This document shows, piece by piece, positions 8,958-17,980 of a DNA stretch of 41,273 nt. The position numbers and the translations under genes are program-made. The DNA is taken from positions 1 through 41,273 of the forward strand of contig JAUZRK010000019.1 in the NCBI GenBank assembly GCA_030950485.1. Direction: 5' to 3'. How positions within the stretch are numbered: position 1 is the stretch's first letter; each line of letters begins with the position of its first letter. The notes beneath the pieces are model-generated. The model saw only the letters and a list, made by a program, of their open reading frames with translations, was not told where the DNA came from and made no database searches. The DNA comes from Candidatus Dojkabacteria bacterium (lineage in GTDB: Bacteria; Patescibacteriota; Dojkabacteria; J137).

Positions 8958-10237
8958 TGAGAATACTACTGATTGTACATGACTATCTACCTACTTTTAC
9001 CTCTGGTACAGAAGTATATACGCATGATCTTGCTCAATCCCTAAGTAAACTTGGACATGAGGTTAAGATTTTTACTGTAGAAGCTTATAGTAAGTTTCAT
9101 GAAGATAAGTATGTTGAGAGATATTTTGAGGACAGTGTAGAGGTAATAAAAGTCCATCGAAAAGACATGAATCATAGAGTTAAACTTAATGATACTCTAG
9201 TTAATAATATATTAGATAAAGAGTTTAAAGATTTTGTAGCTGAATTTAAACCTGAGCTAACACATATACAGCATTTAATAACAATGTCTCTAACCTTTAT
9301 AGATATTTTAAAAGAGAGCAGATCTAAGGTTATTTATACTATTCACGACCTTTGGTTTATGTGTCCAACTATTAGAAATTATATAAACGGAGCCCCATGT
9401 CTTTGTACAAATGAAAAAGCCTCAGGAACTTGTTCAGGGTTAGTTTTAAATGAATCATTTAAACTTGAAAATTATAAAGATCCTGTTTCTAAGTTTATAG
9501 CTAGACTTAAATGGATGATTCAGAGAAAGAAGCGAAATCAAACTTTTAAACAATATCTTCTAAAAGTAGATAAGATGATAGTTCCTTCAGAATTCCTTTA
9601 TAGACGATTAATATCATTCCTTGGCGAAGAAAATAAAGGTAGAGTAGTGAAAATTCAGCATGGAATGAATATCGATAAAGATTTTGAAAAAAGAAAAGTC
9701 TCATCAGACGATAAGATAAAAATATTGTACCCATCAAATTTAAGTATTTCCAAAGGAGTTGCAGATGTAGAGAGAGCTTTTGAAAAACTCGAAAAGGAAT
9801 ATGATAATTATGAATTAATACTTGCTGGCCCACATGAAGAAGATTCAGAAACTGTTCGATTTATGGATAAATTACAAAATTTGAACAATGTTAAGTATAT
9901 TGGAAAGTATAAGCCTGAAGAAAGGTTTGATTTGTTTGCAAAGTCAGATTTAGTTTTAATTCCATCCCAGTGGGATGATATTTATAACTTAGTTTTAGAT
10001 GAGGCTTTGGTAACAAAGAAATTTGTTATAGTAACAAATAAGGGTGCAATGCCGGAGAGAGTTGTCGAGGGAGAGAATGGATTTATATATGAAGTGGATA
10101 GTACAGGAAATAATTTATATGAAGCTATAAAAAAGATTTTGGATAATCCATTAATTTTAAATAGAGAAGCTCCTAAGAAATGGTTATCACAAAAAGAACA
10201 TATTAATGAAGTTATAAAAGTATACAATGCAGAATAA
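8957..10237 (+). CDS. Family 4 glycosyltransferase (GT-B)
   Basis: The protein starts with RILLIVHDYLPTFTSGTEVY, the classic GT4 N-terminus in which a glycine-containing loop follows beta1, and has LGHEVKIFT shortly after. HDLWFMCP (about residue 130) is common to GT4 enzymes. The donor half has KILYPSNLSISKGVADVERA, LILAGPHEE and the E-x7-E region LVLDEALVTKKFVIVTNKGAMPE near 345. It uses a nucleotide-sugar donor at the cytoplasmic membrane face. A cysteine-bearing loop (CLCTNEKASGTC, about 148-159) is unusual and could hold a metal or disulfide. Overlaps the next gene by 11 nt. Confidence 0.85.
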   Translation: MRILLIVHDYLPTFTSGTEVYTHDLAQSLSKLGHEVKIFTVEAYSKFHEDKYVERYFEDSVEVIKVHRKDMNHRVKLNDTLVNNILDKEFKDFVAEFKPELTHIQHLITMSLTFIDILKESRSKVIYTIHDLWFMCPTIRNYINGAPCLCTNEKASGTCSGLVLNESFKLENYKDPVSKFIARLKWMIQRKKRNQTFKQYLLKVDKMIVPSEFLYRRLISFLGEENKGRVVKIQHGMNIDKDFEKRKVSSDDKIKILYPSNLSISKGVADVERAFEKLEKEYDNYELILAGPHEEDSETVRFMDKLQNLNNVKYIGKYKPEERFDLFAKSDLVLIPSQWDDIYNLVLDEALVTKKFVIVTNKGAMPERVVEGENGFIYEVDSTGNNLYEAIKKILDNPLILNREAPKKWLSQKEHINEVIKVYNAE

Positions 10238-12221
10238 TTTCAAATTACTAAAAGATAAATTTACAAATAAGCTTAATGAGACTAATATGGTAAACGCTTC
10301 TGTTCCAAACGTAGTGAATAGTGAAATTAATACAGATGATAAAAGTAACCTGAATAAATTTTTAGAATATCTAAATAAAGTTTCTTTTAAATTTGTAGTT
10401 ATAGGTATGATTGTTCTAACTCTAGTCTTATTTGCAAATATACATTCGAATAAGTATAGAAACTTTTCAGACCCATATATGCTTGACGAAGGATGGATTC
10501 ATTCTTTAGAAGGTCTAAAACATACTGATTATGATTTTGGTGAAGAGGTTTATTTTACATATGGACCAATTAGTCCATATTTCTTTGGTAGTACTAATGA
10601 TATAGAATCTCCGTTAGTACATAATATTACCTCAAACCTATTTTTATTAATAAACATATTATTTCTATTTAGCTTAGTTTTTATAGCAGCAAAAGACTAT
10701 AAATATTTGAGTTACCTTGTATTTCTGCCATTTAGCATTTGGATAATTACAAATAATCAACTTTGGTTTTATGAATTTCTAGTATTTCCAACCTTGTTTT
10801 TTATTCTTATTTATTACCAGAATAGAGTAGTAAAAGATAAAGAAATTGTTTTTGGCGGAGTCTATACAGCTGTTTTTGCTTTGTTTAAGTTTAATTTGGG
10901 CGCCTATATTGGTGTAATACTAGCTCTTCATATAGCTATGTATTATAAGAAAGATATTAAAACATTAATAAAAAAACTAGCAATTTTAGTAGCTTCATTT
11001 ATTGTACCTTTTTACTTAATATTCTATCTTTTAACAGGAGTTGAAAATATCATTCCGTATTTCTTAAGTTCAATTGAGATATCTTTACAGTACAAAGAGT
11101 ATATGAGTGTAGATGGCTTGAATGATCATCAAAACATACTTGCAATAATCACATTATTATCATTATCTTTGCCTGTTGTTTATCTGAAAAGAAAAAATCT
11201 ACCAGCGTATCTGGGAATAGTTTATTTTGTTTTTCTAAATGGTTGGATAAGAAAAGATAGACATACACTAGTAATCTTAACTCTAGCTTTCTTTGTATTA
11301 GCTTATTCTGCTGTAGTGTTACTTAATAATATAAAAGAGTCTACAAATGACAAAGAACGTATTTTTAACAAAATAATGTTTTTAATATCGACTATATTTA
11401 TTTTTACAACTATCTTTGCATTTAGAGCATTTAATATTAATCTATTCAGCCTTGATTTAAGAGATGACGCATTATCTACTCCAGTCTATTTTAATGATCA
11501 TATAACTAATAAGTGGAATGTTGATGCAGCAAGAATTCGAGAAGAGTTTAGAGAAGACTATATTTCGAATATTAGAAATGGAAAAAAATTATTAGTTTTA
11601 CCTTGGGCAACTCATTTACCAGATGTATTCGGAGTAGATCCTATTTATATTCCTATGATTCATCTTTACCAAAGTTATACTGAATTCGCTGAAGAAGAGA
11701 GTATAAATTTTTTAGATATAAACCACGGTGAATTCAATATTCTTATTCATAACAACAATATAGATAATCGTTTATATCTTTCAGAAATGCCTGAATTTAT
11801 ACTAGATATTCTTAATAATTATAAATTTGTTAATGAAGATAATGGTAGTGTTCTACTTTATCCTAATAATGAATATAATCCTGTTCAATGTAGCGAAAGT
11901 GGTAATAAAACTAATATGATTAAAATTAAAACTGATGAGTCAGCAATTAAAAAACTAAATTCAGCATTAGTTAAGCCAGATGAGATATGTATAAGTTTTA
12001 CTTTAGATTCTGGAGAGAATATCTCACATCGAACATTTAAATCTCAACTAGAAAGGGGTATTATCGTATCCCCATATCTAGAAAATAGTAATAATATAAG
12101 AAAATATCTGGAAGATGGGATTTCTAAAAAAATAGAATTAGATACAGTTAGTGTATACTATTGTAAGAATAATGAATCATTAGAAATAAAATATATAAAA
12201 GAACTAACTTGTAATTTATAA
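10227..12221 (+). CDS. Polytopic GT-C-like glycosyltransferase
   Basis: A 664-residue membrane protein: a soluble N-terminal ~45 residues, about ten hydrophobic segments between residues 50 and 400, and a soluble C-terminal domain of ~260 residues. The first extracytoplasmic loop contains DPYMLDEGWIH, the acidic D-E motif expected of GT-C enzymes (ArnT/PMT/arabinosyltransferase class), which use polyprenyl-phosphate sugars outside the membrane. This suits the nearby UbiA and GtrA genes. A polymerase or ligase role is an alternative. It starts inside the preceding gene (11-nt overlap) and the next gene begins 3 nt after its stop. Confidence 0.65.
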   Translation: MQNNFKLLKDKFTNKLNETNMVNASVPNVVNSEINTDDKSNLNKFLEYLNKVSFKFVVIGMIVLTLVLFANIHSNKYRNFSDPYMLDEGWIHSLEGLKHTDYDFGEEVYFTYGPISPYFFGSTNDIESPLVHNITSNLFLLINILFLFSLVFIAAKDYKYLSYLVFLPFSIWIITNNQLWFYEFLVFPTLFFILIYYQNRVVKDKEIVFGGVYTAVFALFKFNLGAYIGVILALHIAMYYKKDIKTLIKKLAILVASFIVPFYLIFYLLTGVENIIPYFLSSIEISLQYKEYMSVDGLNDHQNILAIITLLSLSLPVVYLKRKNLPAYLGIVYFVFLNGWIRKDRHTLVILTLAFFVLAYSAVVLLNNIKESTNDKERIFNKIMFLISTIFIFTTIFAFRAFNINLFSLDLRDDALSTPVYFNDHITNKWNVDAARIREEFREDYISNIRNGKKLLVLPWATHLPDVFGVDPIYIPMIHLYQSYTEFAEEESINFLDINHGEFNILIHNNNIDNRLYLSEMPEFILDILNNYKFVNEDNGSVLLYPNNEYNPVQCSESGNKTNMIKIKTDESAIKKLNSALVKPDEICISFTLDSGENISHRTFKSQLERGIIVSPYLENSNNIRKYLEDGISKKIELDTVSVYYCKNNESLEIKYIKELTCNL

Positions 12222-12224
12222 AGT

Positions 12225-13271
12225 ATGAAAGAGAAAATTTTAATAACAGGTGGATCTGGATTTTTAGGTATAAATCTAGTTAGACATCTTTTAGATAAAG
12301 GTTATAAAGATATCAGAATACTAGATCTTGTAGACTTCGATTATGAAGATGTTAAAAGCAAAGTAGATTTTATAAAAGGCGATATTAGAGACAAAGACAC
12401 AGTTGAAAAAAGTATGAAAGAGATTGATATTGTAATTCATACTGCTGCTGCCTTGCCTCTTTATAGTAAAGAGGATATTTATTCAACTGATATAGATGGA
12501 ACTACAAATCTTCTAGAAGCAGCAGAAAAGGAAAAAGTTGATAGATTCATTCATATTTCATCAACTGCAGTTTACGGAATTCCTGATCATCATCCCCTTG
12601 TTGAGGATGACAAGTTAATAGGAGTAGGACCCTACGGAGAAGCTAAAGTTAAAGCAGAAGAATTATGTGAAGAATATAGAAAAAAGGGAATGAATATTGC
12701 AATTATTAGACCAAAATCATTTATCGGTCCAGAAAGACTAGGAGTATTTGCACTTTTCTATGATTGGGCTAAAGATGCTAAAGGTTTCCCAATGATCGGA
12801 AGTGGAAATAATAGATATCAGCTATTAGATGTTGAAGATTTATGCGATGCAATATTTCTAACGATGACGCAAGATATAAAAATTATAAATGATACATTCA
12901 ATATTGGAGCAAAAGAGTTTACGACTATGAAAGAAGATTACCAAGCGGTATTAGATTATGCTGGTTTTAGTAAAAAAATAAAGGGAATGCCTGCGACTCC
13001 TATTATCTGGATCCTGAGAGTATTGGAATTTTTTAAACTTTCACCATTATATAAATGGGTTTATGAGACTGCTTCGAAAGATTCATTTGTCTCGATAGAT
13101 AAAGCTATCAATAATTTAGGCTATGATCCAAAATATTCAAATAAAGATGCATTGATTAGGAATTATAAATGGTATCTTGATAACTTAACTAAATTTAGTG
13201 GCGAAGCTGGGGTTTCTCATCGAGTTCCATGGAAGCAAGGTATACTTAAATTAGCAAAAATATTTTTTTAA
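12225..13271 (+). CDS. NAD(P)-dependent sugar epimerase/dehydratase (extended SDR)
   Basis: The N-terminal dinucleotide-binding loop is TGGSGFLG at residues 8-15, FIHISSTAVYG supplies the catalytic Ser/Thr region (about residues 107-117), and PYGEAK supplies the YxxxK pair (near 137). The length (348 aa) is normal for an extended SDR, and the last 30 residues are an extra basic tail. It would convert a nucleotide- or lipid-linked sugar for the cluster. Its position directly before a DPPR-synthase-like UbiA suggests it may act on the polyprenyl-linked sugar itself, but that is inference. The stop TAATG overlaps the next start. Confidence 0.85.
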   Translation: MKEKILITGGSGFLGINLVRHLLDKGYKDIRILDLVDFDYEDVKSKVDFIKGDIRDKDTVEKSMKEIDIVIHTAAALPLYSKEDIYSTDIDGTTNLLEAAEKEKVDRFIHISSTAVYGIPDHHPLVEDDKLIGVGPYGEAKVKAEELCEEYRKKGMNIAIIRPKSFIGPERLGVFALFYDWAKDAKGFPMIGSGNNRYQLLDVEDLCDAIFLTMTQDIKIINDTFNIGAKEFTTMKEDYQAVLDYAGFSKKIKGMPATPIIWILRVLEFFKLSPLYKWVYETASKDSFVSIDKAINNLGYDPKYSNKDALIRNYKWYLDNLTKFSGEAGVSHRVPWKQGILKLAKIFF

Positions 13272-14176
13272 TGAATATATCTATATCAACAAATACTTTG
13301 GAATATATAAAATTAATGAGGCTTAAGCATGTTCTTAAGAATTTTTTAATCTTAGCGCCAATTTTTTTCGCATTAAAAATTTTTAATGTAGAGTTATTAT
13401 TAAAGGATTTGTTGTCTGTAATATTGTTTACAATGGTTGCTTCGGCTGTTTATATAATCAATGATTATAACGACATGGAAGCAGATAGGTTGCACCCAAG
13501 AAAAAAGAATAGACCTCTGGCTTCAGGGAAAATAAGTGTAAAAAAAGCCGCAATTTTAATGTCTTTTTTGTTAAGTATAGGACTAGCTGGATTGGCACTT
13601 CTAGATATAAAAGCTGGGTTATTTGCACTCGCATATCTACTTGTTAATATTGCTTACAGCTTTGGACTTAAGAATATCGCCATTCTAGATATAGTAATTG
13701 TTTCTAGTGGTTTTCTTATCAGAGTATTTATAGGTTCATATGTTACTGATATCAAATTATCTTCTTGGATAGAATTAATGACTTTTCTCTTAGCACTGTT
13801 AATGGTTCTAGGTAAAAGAAGAGATGATATCTTATTATTAAAAGAAACCGGAGTTAAAGCTAGAAAATCTTTGGATGGCTATACTGAGGATTTTTTAAAT
13901 CATGCAATTCTTTTAGTAGCTACTGCTGCAAGTGTATCTTACATTCAATACACACTTTCAGATGAAGTTATTAAAAGGTTTAATCAGGAAAATTTATACA
14001 TTACTTCATTTTTTGTAATTATAGCGATACTTAAATATTTACAACTTATATTTGTTTATAATAATTCTGGATATCCTGTTGAAACATTATATAAAAGTAA
14101 ATTTCTTCAGGTTACTGTTTTACTCTGGGTTTTAAGTTTTGGATTACTGATATATTATGATAAATTTGGCCTTTAA
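13271..14176 (+). CDS. UbiA-family prenyltransferase, decaprenyl-phosphate phosphoribosyltransferase-like
   Basis: An intramembrane prenyltransferase of about eight to nine helices. The prenyl-diphosphate/Mg signature NDYNDMEADRLHP followed by KNRPLASG (about residues 64-86) matches the DPPR-synthase branch (compare the mycobacterial Rv3806c pattern of acidic residues, EADR, HP and RP) rather than quinone-pathway UbiA. That branch joins PRPP to polyprenyl phosphate to make a lipid-linked pentose donor. The second acidic motif is less obvious; KRRDDILLLK near 182 is the likely site. It lies between an epimerase and a GtrA gene, as expected for a lipid-linked pentose route. Overlaps GtrA by 20 nt. 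Confidence 0.75.
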   Translation: MNISISTNTLEYIKLMRLKHVLKNFLILAPIFFALKIFNVELLLKDLLSVILFTMVASAVYIINDYNDMEADRLHPRKKNRPLASGKISVKKAAILMSFLLSIGLAGLALLDIKAGLFALAYLLVNIAYSFGLKNIAILDIVIVSSGFLIRVFIGSYVTDIKLSSWIELMTFLLALLMVLGKRRDDILLLKETGVKARKSLDGYTEDFLNHAILLVATAASVSYIQYTLSDEVIKRFNQENLYITSFFVIIAILKYLQLIFVYNNSGYPVETLYKSKFLQVTVLLWVLSFGLLIYYDKFGL

Positions 14177-14615
14177 GTACGCTTTCTTTGCGATTATTGC
14201 AACTATATTCAACATAAGCTCTCAAGAACTTATCGTGCGACTGGGAGACTCCTTACAGCTTCAAAATCTACATATTTTTTCTGTTAACCTCGATATTAAA
14301 TTCTTTTCTTCACTACTTTTCGGTACTTTAATAGGACTTCTTGTTAAATATATACTAGATAAAAAGTATATTTTCTATTATTCTACAAAAGGAAGAAAAG
14401 ATGATGCAGAGAAGTTTGCTTTATATATGATAATGGGAGTAATTACTACTATTATATTCTGGGGAACTGAAAGTATCTTTCATATTCTTTTCGATAATGA
14501 ATATTCTAAATATTTAGGTGCAATCTTAGGACTAAGTATAGGATATTTAATTAAATATAGACTAGATAGTAAATATGTATTTAAGAAAAATACTAAAGAA
14601 AGTATTCAAAAATAA
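14157..14615 (+). CDS. GtrA family membrane protein
   Basis: A 152-residue protein with four hydrophobic helices and the two related half-motifs LLVKYILDKKYIFYY and YLIKYRLDSKYVFKK, each closing a helix pair, which is the GtrA signature. GtrA-like proteins are thought to help move polyprenyl-phosphate sugars across the membrane or to recruit enzymes that use them (mycobacterial Rv3789). The location directly after the UbiA gene and near a GT-C protein agrees. The start lies 20 nt inside UbiA, and the end overlaps the next gene by 41 nt. Confidence 0.8.
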   Translation: MINLAFKYAFFAIIATIFNISSQELIVRLGDSLQLQNLHIFSVNLDIKFFSSLLFGTLIGLLVKYILDKKYIFYYSTKGRKDDAEKFALYMIMGVITTIIFWGTESIFHILFDNEYSKYLGAILGLSIGYLIKYRLDSKYVFKKNTKESIQK

Positions 14616-15474
14616 GGAATCAGATAAAGAACCTTATCTTTGGGAAATACCTGGACATTTTTATTCTCCAGTTACAAACTCTGAAGAGATAATGGAGCAT
14701 GAGGATGAATTATTTAAGAAAAAGGTTAAAAGGATAGAAGGAATTGATCTAAATCGAAAAGCTCAAGTAAAGTTATTAGAACGTTTTAATAGCTTTTATC
14801 CTAAACAACCATTTAAAGAATCAAAACAGCAGAGTAGTAATAGATACTATTTTGAAAACGACTTTTTTAGTTATTCTGATGGATTAGCTCTTTACTCTAT
14901 GATTAGAGAGTTTAGGCCGAAAAGAATCATTGAGATCGGATCAGGATTTTCTTCTGCAGTAATGTTAGATACGAATGAGAAATTTTTCCATAATAAAATA
15001 AATTTAAAATTTATAGAACCTTATCCAGGAGACATTTTAAATAGTGTTTTAGAAGAGGGTGACTCTAAATCAAAACATTTAGAGATACTAGAATCAAAGC
15101 TGCAAAGTATTGATTTGACTGTTTTTGATGAACTAGAAGAAAACGATATATTATTTGTTGATTCTAGCCATGTATCTAAAACTGGTAGTGATGTTAACTA
15201 TATATTTTTCAATATTCTGCCTAGACTTAAAAAGGGAGTTATTGTTCACTTTCATGATATTTTTTATCCATTCCAATATCCTAAACCTTGGGTATATCAG
15301 ATGAGATCATGGAATGAAGCCTATTTACTTAGATCATTTTTAACTTTCAATTCTCACTTTGAGATACTTTTCTTTAACGACTATTTATGGACGTATGAAC
15401 CTGAAAATTATAAGAAGAATCTACCACTAGCTGATAAAAACCACGGGGGAAGTATTTGGATTAGGCGTAAATAG
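14575..15474 (+). CDS. Class I SAM-dependent methyltransferase (Methyltransf_24-like)
   Basis: The SAM loop IIEIGSGFSSAVML is near residue 121, followed by an acidic strand (FIEPYP) and the motif LFVDSSHVSKTGSDVNY near 198, which is typical of the O-methyltransferase-like Methyltransf_24 group. A later HFHDIFYP (near 228) adds a possible metal- or substrate-binding His/Asp. It probably methylates a sugar or lipid-linked intermediate. The ATG used overlaps GtrA by 41 nt, a long overlap, so a later internal start is possible, though no good ATG is seen soon after. It ends the + strand operon, converging on the next gene with only 7 nt between. Confidence 0.75.
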   Translation: MYLRKILKKVFKNKESDKEPYLWEIPGHFYSPVTNSEEIMEHEDELFKKKVKRIEGIDLNRKAQVKLLERFNSFYPKQPFKESKQQSSNRYYFENDFFSYSDGLALYSMIREFRPKRIIEIGSGFSSAVMLDTNEKFFHNKINLKFIEPYPGDILNSVLEEGDSKSKHLEILESKLQSIDLTVFDELEENDILFVDSSHVSKTGSDVNYIFFNILPRLKKGVIVHFHDIFYPFQYPKPWVYQMRSWNEAYLLRSFLTFNSHFEILFFNDYLWTYEPENYKKNLPLADKNHGGSIWIRRK

Positions 15475-15481
15475 TATTTGA

Positions 15482-16003
15482 TTATCTTATTTCCGCTTCG
15501 ATAATTGATTCAATTTCATTTTCATCAAACTTCTTAACCATTTTATCCAGTACTTCATCTTTTTCAAAATCTTTTATTTCTAATTTCTCAGCAACCTTTT
15601 TTAAAATTTCTAAAGCTTTCTTTATTTCTTCTTCTGCAGCTATATCTATATAAGTATCTACCTCGCTTCTAATATCATTAACTTTACTCTCTCTATTCTG
15701 AGAAATCAAAACTATTATCGATAATACTATTGCTTCAAGAGATACAATAGTTGTTAAAAGTCCAAAAGGATAAGGATCAAAAGCATCAATACCAGGTATT
15801 AATTCTAAATTTATAACTATCCAAACTACGAACCAGATAAGATTTATCATTAGAAAAAGAAAAGTTCCTGAACTTTCAGTTAGCCAGTCTGCAAGTTTCT
15901 CGGCAAAACTTCTTCTTGATTTTGCTCTTCGTTTAAAAGTTTTGTTGATCGTATCTACTTTAGTTTTAGCTGTCTTACTTTGGTATATAAATGGAACTTT
16001 CAT
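15482..16003 (-). CDS. DUF1003 family membrane protein
   Basis: A basic N-terminus (about 45 residues) leads to two transmembrane helices, the first in SSGTFLFLMINLIWFVVWIV and the second in PFGLLTTIVSLEAIVLSIIVL, with a cytoplasmic acidic coiled-coil tail. This order and the phrases ESSGT, DPYPFGLL and SLEAI are characteristic of DUF1003. The function of the family is unknown; some homologues have been linked to cation or stress phenotypes, which I cannot test here. It is transcribed towards the glycan operon. Confidence 0.85.
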   Translation of the reverse strand: MKVPFIYQSKTAKTKVDTINKTFKRRAKSRRSFAEKLADWLTESSGTFLFLMINLIWFVVWIVINLELIPGIDAFDPYPFGLLTTIVSLEAIVLSIIVLISQNRESKVNDIRSEVDTYIDIAAEEEIKKALEILKKVAEKLEIKDFEKDEVLDKMVKKFDENEIESIIEAEIR

Positions 16004-16028
16004 TTTTTAATTAATTTTAGTAATCTAG

Positions 16029-16547
16029 TTAAAGTGTCCCTAGCTGTAGCTGATTAAGAGCTGAAATAGTTAATACTCCACTGTCTTCAACTCTAGCAAT
16101 AATTAAATATTTTGCTTCGATTTCTTTTTGATTATCATATTGTAAAACAATATTTTCATATTGATTCATCAAAGTATCATTTTCTACAAGATTAAACTTT
16201 AGTTTATAGTCCTCAGCTACTAGTTTTGCGGCTTCTATTTCATTAGGTTCGTATACAAACGTAACTGAATCGAATAAAGGATCAGTTCCTTGGAAAGATG
16301 TAATAAGAGATTCCGTTTTATTAATAGTAAATCCTTCTGGATTATAAATACCTAGCTCAACCGCCCACTCAGGCATTTCTAGGTTATTAGTTTCAACTAC
16401 AGGTTGTTCTGTCTCTTCATCTACAGTATCATTTGATTTCTTTTCTGAATCATCTTTCATTAAAAGGAATACACCAGATCCAATAACAAGTCCAGCGACT
16501 AAAATGAATAAAATAGGAGCTAGCTTTTCTTTATTTATAGGCATCAT
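16029..16547 (-). CDS. Hypothetical single-pass membrane-anchored protein
   Basis: Not recognised. One N-terminal transmembrane helix (about residues 10-30, ILFILVAGLVIGSGVFLLM) is followed by an acidic, low-complexity linker (about 31-55) and a 110-residue extracytoplasmic domain with no cysteines. The domain appears in no other gene here. It lies 25 nt upstream of the DUF1003 gene on the same strand and could share its transcript. Confidence 0.65.
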   Translation of the reverse strand: MMPINKEKLAPILFILVAGLVIGSGVFLLMKDDSEKKSNDTVDEETEQPVVETNNLEMPEWAVELGIYNPEGFTINKTESLITSFQGTDPLFDSVTFVYEPNEIEAAKLVAEDYKLKFNLVENDTLMNQYENIVLQYDNQKEIEAKYLIIARVEDSGVLTISALNQLQLGTL

Positions 16548-16581
16548 AATATTTATTTAAATTCCATTTATTATAGCAGAC

Positions 16582-16610
16582 TAAAAAGAGGAGGTTTAAT
16601 CCTCCTCTTT
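16582..16610 (-). terminator. Rho-independent terminator of the secreted-repeat-protein array
   Basis: A perfect 10-bp stem (aaagaggagg at 16585-16594 with cctcctcttt at 16601-16610) encloses a 6-nt loop. On the minus strand it is followed by a run of Ts. It lies 23 nt after the stop at 16633 and closes the three-gene array above it. Confidence 0.88.
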
Positions 16611-16632
16611 AAAATTTACTAAATATCAATTT

Positions 16633-17762
16633 CTATTCAGTAAGATCAACATTCATTGTTTCAATAGTTTGTTTAATCTGTCCTTTAGCATAATCTAAAT
16701 CATTTGGAGTATACAAAGTCATTCTTGCATAAGCATACTCTGTATAATAAGGAGTTCCTGCAACCGGGAAAGTTTCTTCTCCTCCTAAATATTGAGCTAC
16801 AATATCATATGCGCCATCAATCCAATTTAATTTATGAACAGTTACATTGAAAGTTAAACCGTTTGCACTTTGTAGGGTATAGCTCTCAACAAGAGTTGAA
16901 TCTGGATGAAAATCAAAACCATCTACTTCGCATGTATCTAGATTAACAATAAGATTATTTGTAAGTCTAAAGTTTTCATTTTTTCCATCTATCATATCCT
17001 GAAAATTATTACTCATACAACCACCACCTTGAACATATGTTTTATCAATCGACAAGTCAGAAGCTACTTTGAAATAAGTTTGAGTAAAATGATTACCTGT
17101 TATTGTGTTTAATGTTCTATCTATCGGAGGTTGTGTAGTCTCAACAGGAATAGTATTAAAAGCAATTGTCTCGTAAACAAAAACACCTGCCCAAACACCA
17201 CCTGGTAGTGACTTCTCTTTAACAATGTCAATGTTAGTATTTCCTACAACGTAAAAATGAACTGATCCACCAAGAGCATCATTTCTAAATCTAGCAACAG
17301 GTGCAGTATCAGAGTTTGGCGAATCATAAACACAGAATGCTTCTGTTTCATAACTAAACGCTCCCTCCCAAGCTCCACCTTGAGCTGATTTTGAAATTAC
17401 TATATCTTTGTTTGCTTCTCCTACAACATAAAAGTGAATTGATTATTTAAGAATCGATATACTGGAACTGTTCCTGCTGGACACCCACTATTAAAATCAA
17501 ATGCTTTAAAAGCTACCGTTTCGTATTTAAATGCGCCATCCCAAGCTCCTCCTGGTGCAGATTTACTAACAACAATATCTTTATTAGTATCTCCCATAAC
17601 GTAGAAATGAGCTGAACCTAATTGGTTGTTTAGGAATCTGTAAACATTCTGCGCAGTTGCAGGATCAGGATTTGCATGTACCTGTTTAGTATTAAAGATT
17701 ATCAAAAATGATAATGAAAGTATTGATAATGATATAAATGAGTTAATTGTTTTCTTGATCAT
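16633..17762 (-). pseudogene. Secreted DUF5648-like repeat protein, frameshifted
   Basis: The frame opens with a signal peptide (hydrophobic core at residues 9-24, cleavage after VHA) and one intact ~50-residue repeat (YRFLNN..HFYV.G...GG.W.G.F.YETVAF). In the second repeat, near 17440, about 10 bp are missing: the Tyr-Gly-Ser codons expected between RFLNNQ and IHFYVVG are gone and the frame shifts, giving a stop at 17421. In the new frame the rest of repeat 2, all of repeat 3 and a ~130-residue C-terminal domain stay open to TAA at 16633. Adding 10 bp restores an uninterrupted 380-codon frame. The C-terminal domain matches the detached tail of the preceding gene (both end ETMN-V/L-D). Confidence 0.8.
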
Positions 17763-17788
17763 ATAAAAAAAAATAAATAATATGACTT

Positions 17789-17980
17789 TTATATTTGCGT
17801 AAAATCTAAATTCATAGTTTCAATAGCTCTAGTTACATCATCTCTACCTTCTGCAAAATCGCTCCCATGCCACTGCATTGTGACGAAACTTTTAATAATA
17901 TCAGTTCCTCCAGCAACTTGAGTATCTTGACTATAACTTGCATAAATTCGTTTAACAGTTGGCTCACTATCAATATAAAA
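17789..17980 (-). pseudogene. Detached C-terminal tail of the upstream repeat protein
   Basis: Reading on in the same frame past the TAA at 17981-17983 gives 63 open codons to a second TAA at 17789-17791. The tail (ending RAIETMNLDFTQI) is homologous to the end of the neighbouring frameshifted paralog (TIETMNVDLTE). It was therefore part of the ancestral protein. Without readthrough it is not translated. Confidence 0.75.

Noticed and set aside
1133-15474. UGA recoding (SR1/Gracilibacteria-type code)
   Set aside because: Genes end normally at TGA (2191, 3132) with overlapping starts, and the recognised proteins contain no internal TGA.
14575-15474. Start of the methyltransferase later than 14575
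   Set aside because: The 41-nt overlap with GtrA is long, but no good alternative ATG follows before the conserved part, so the first ATG is kept with reservation.
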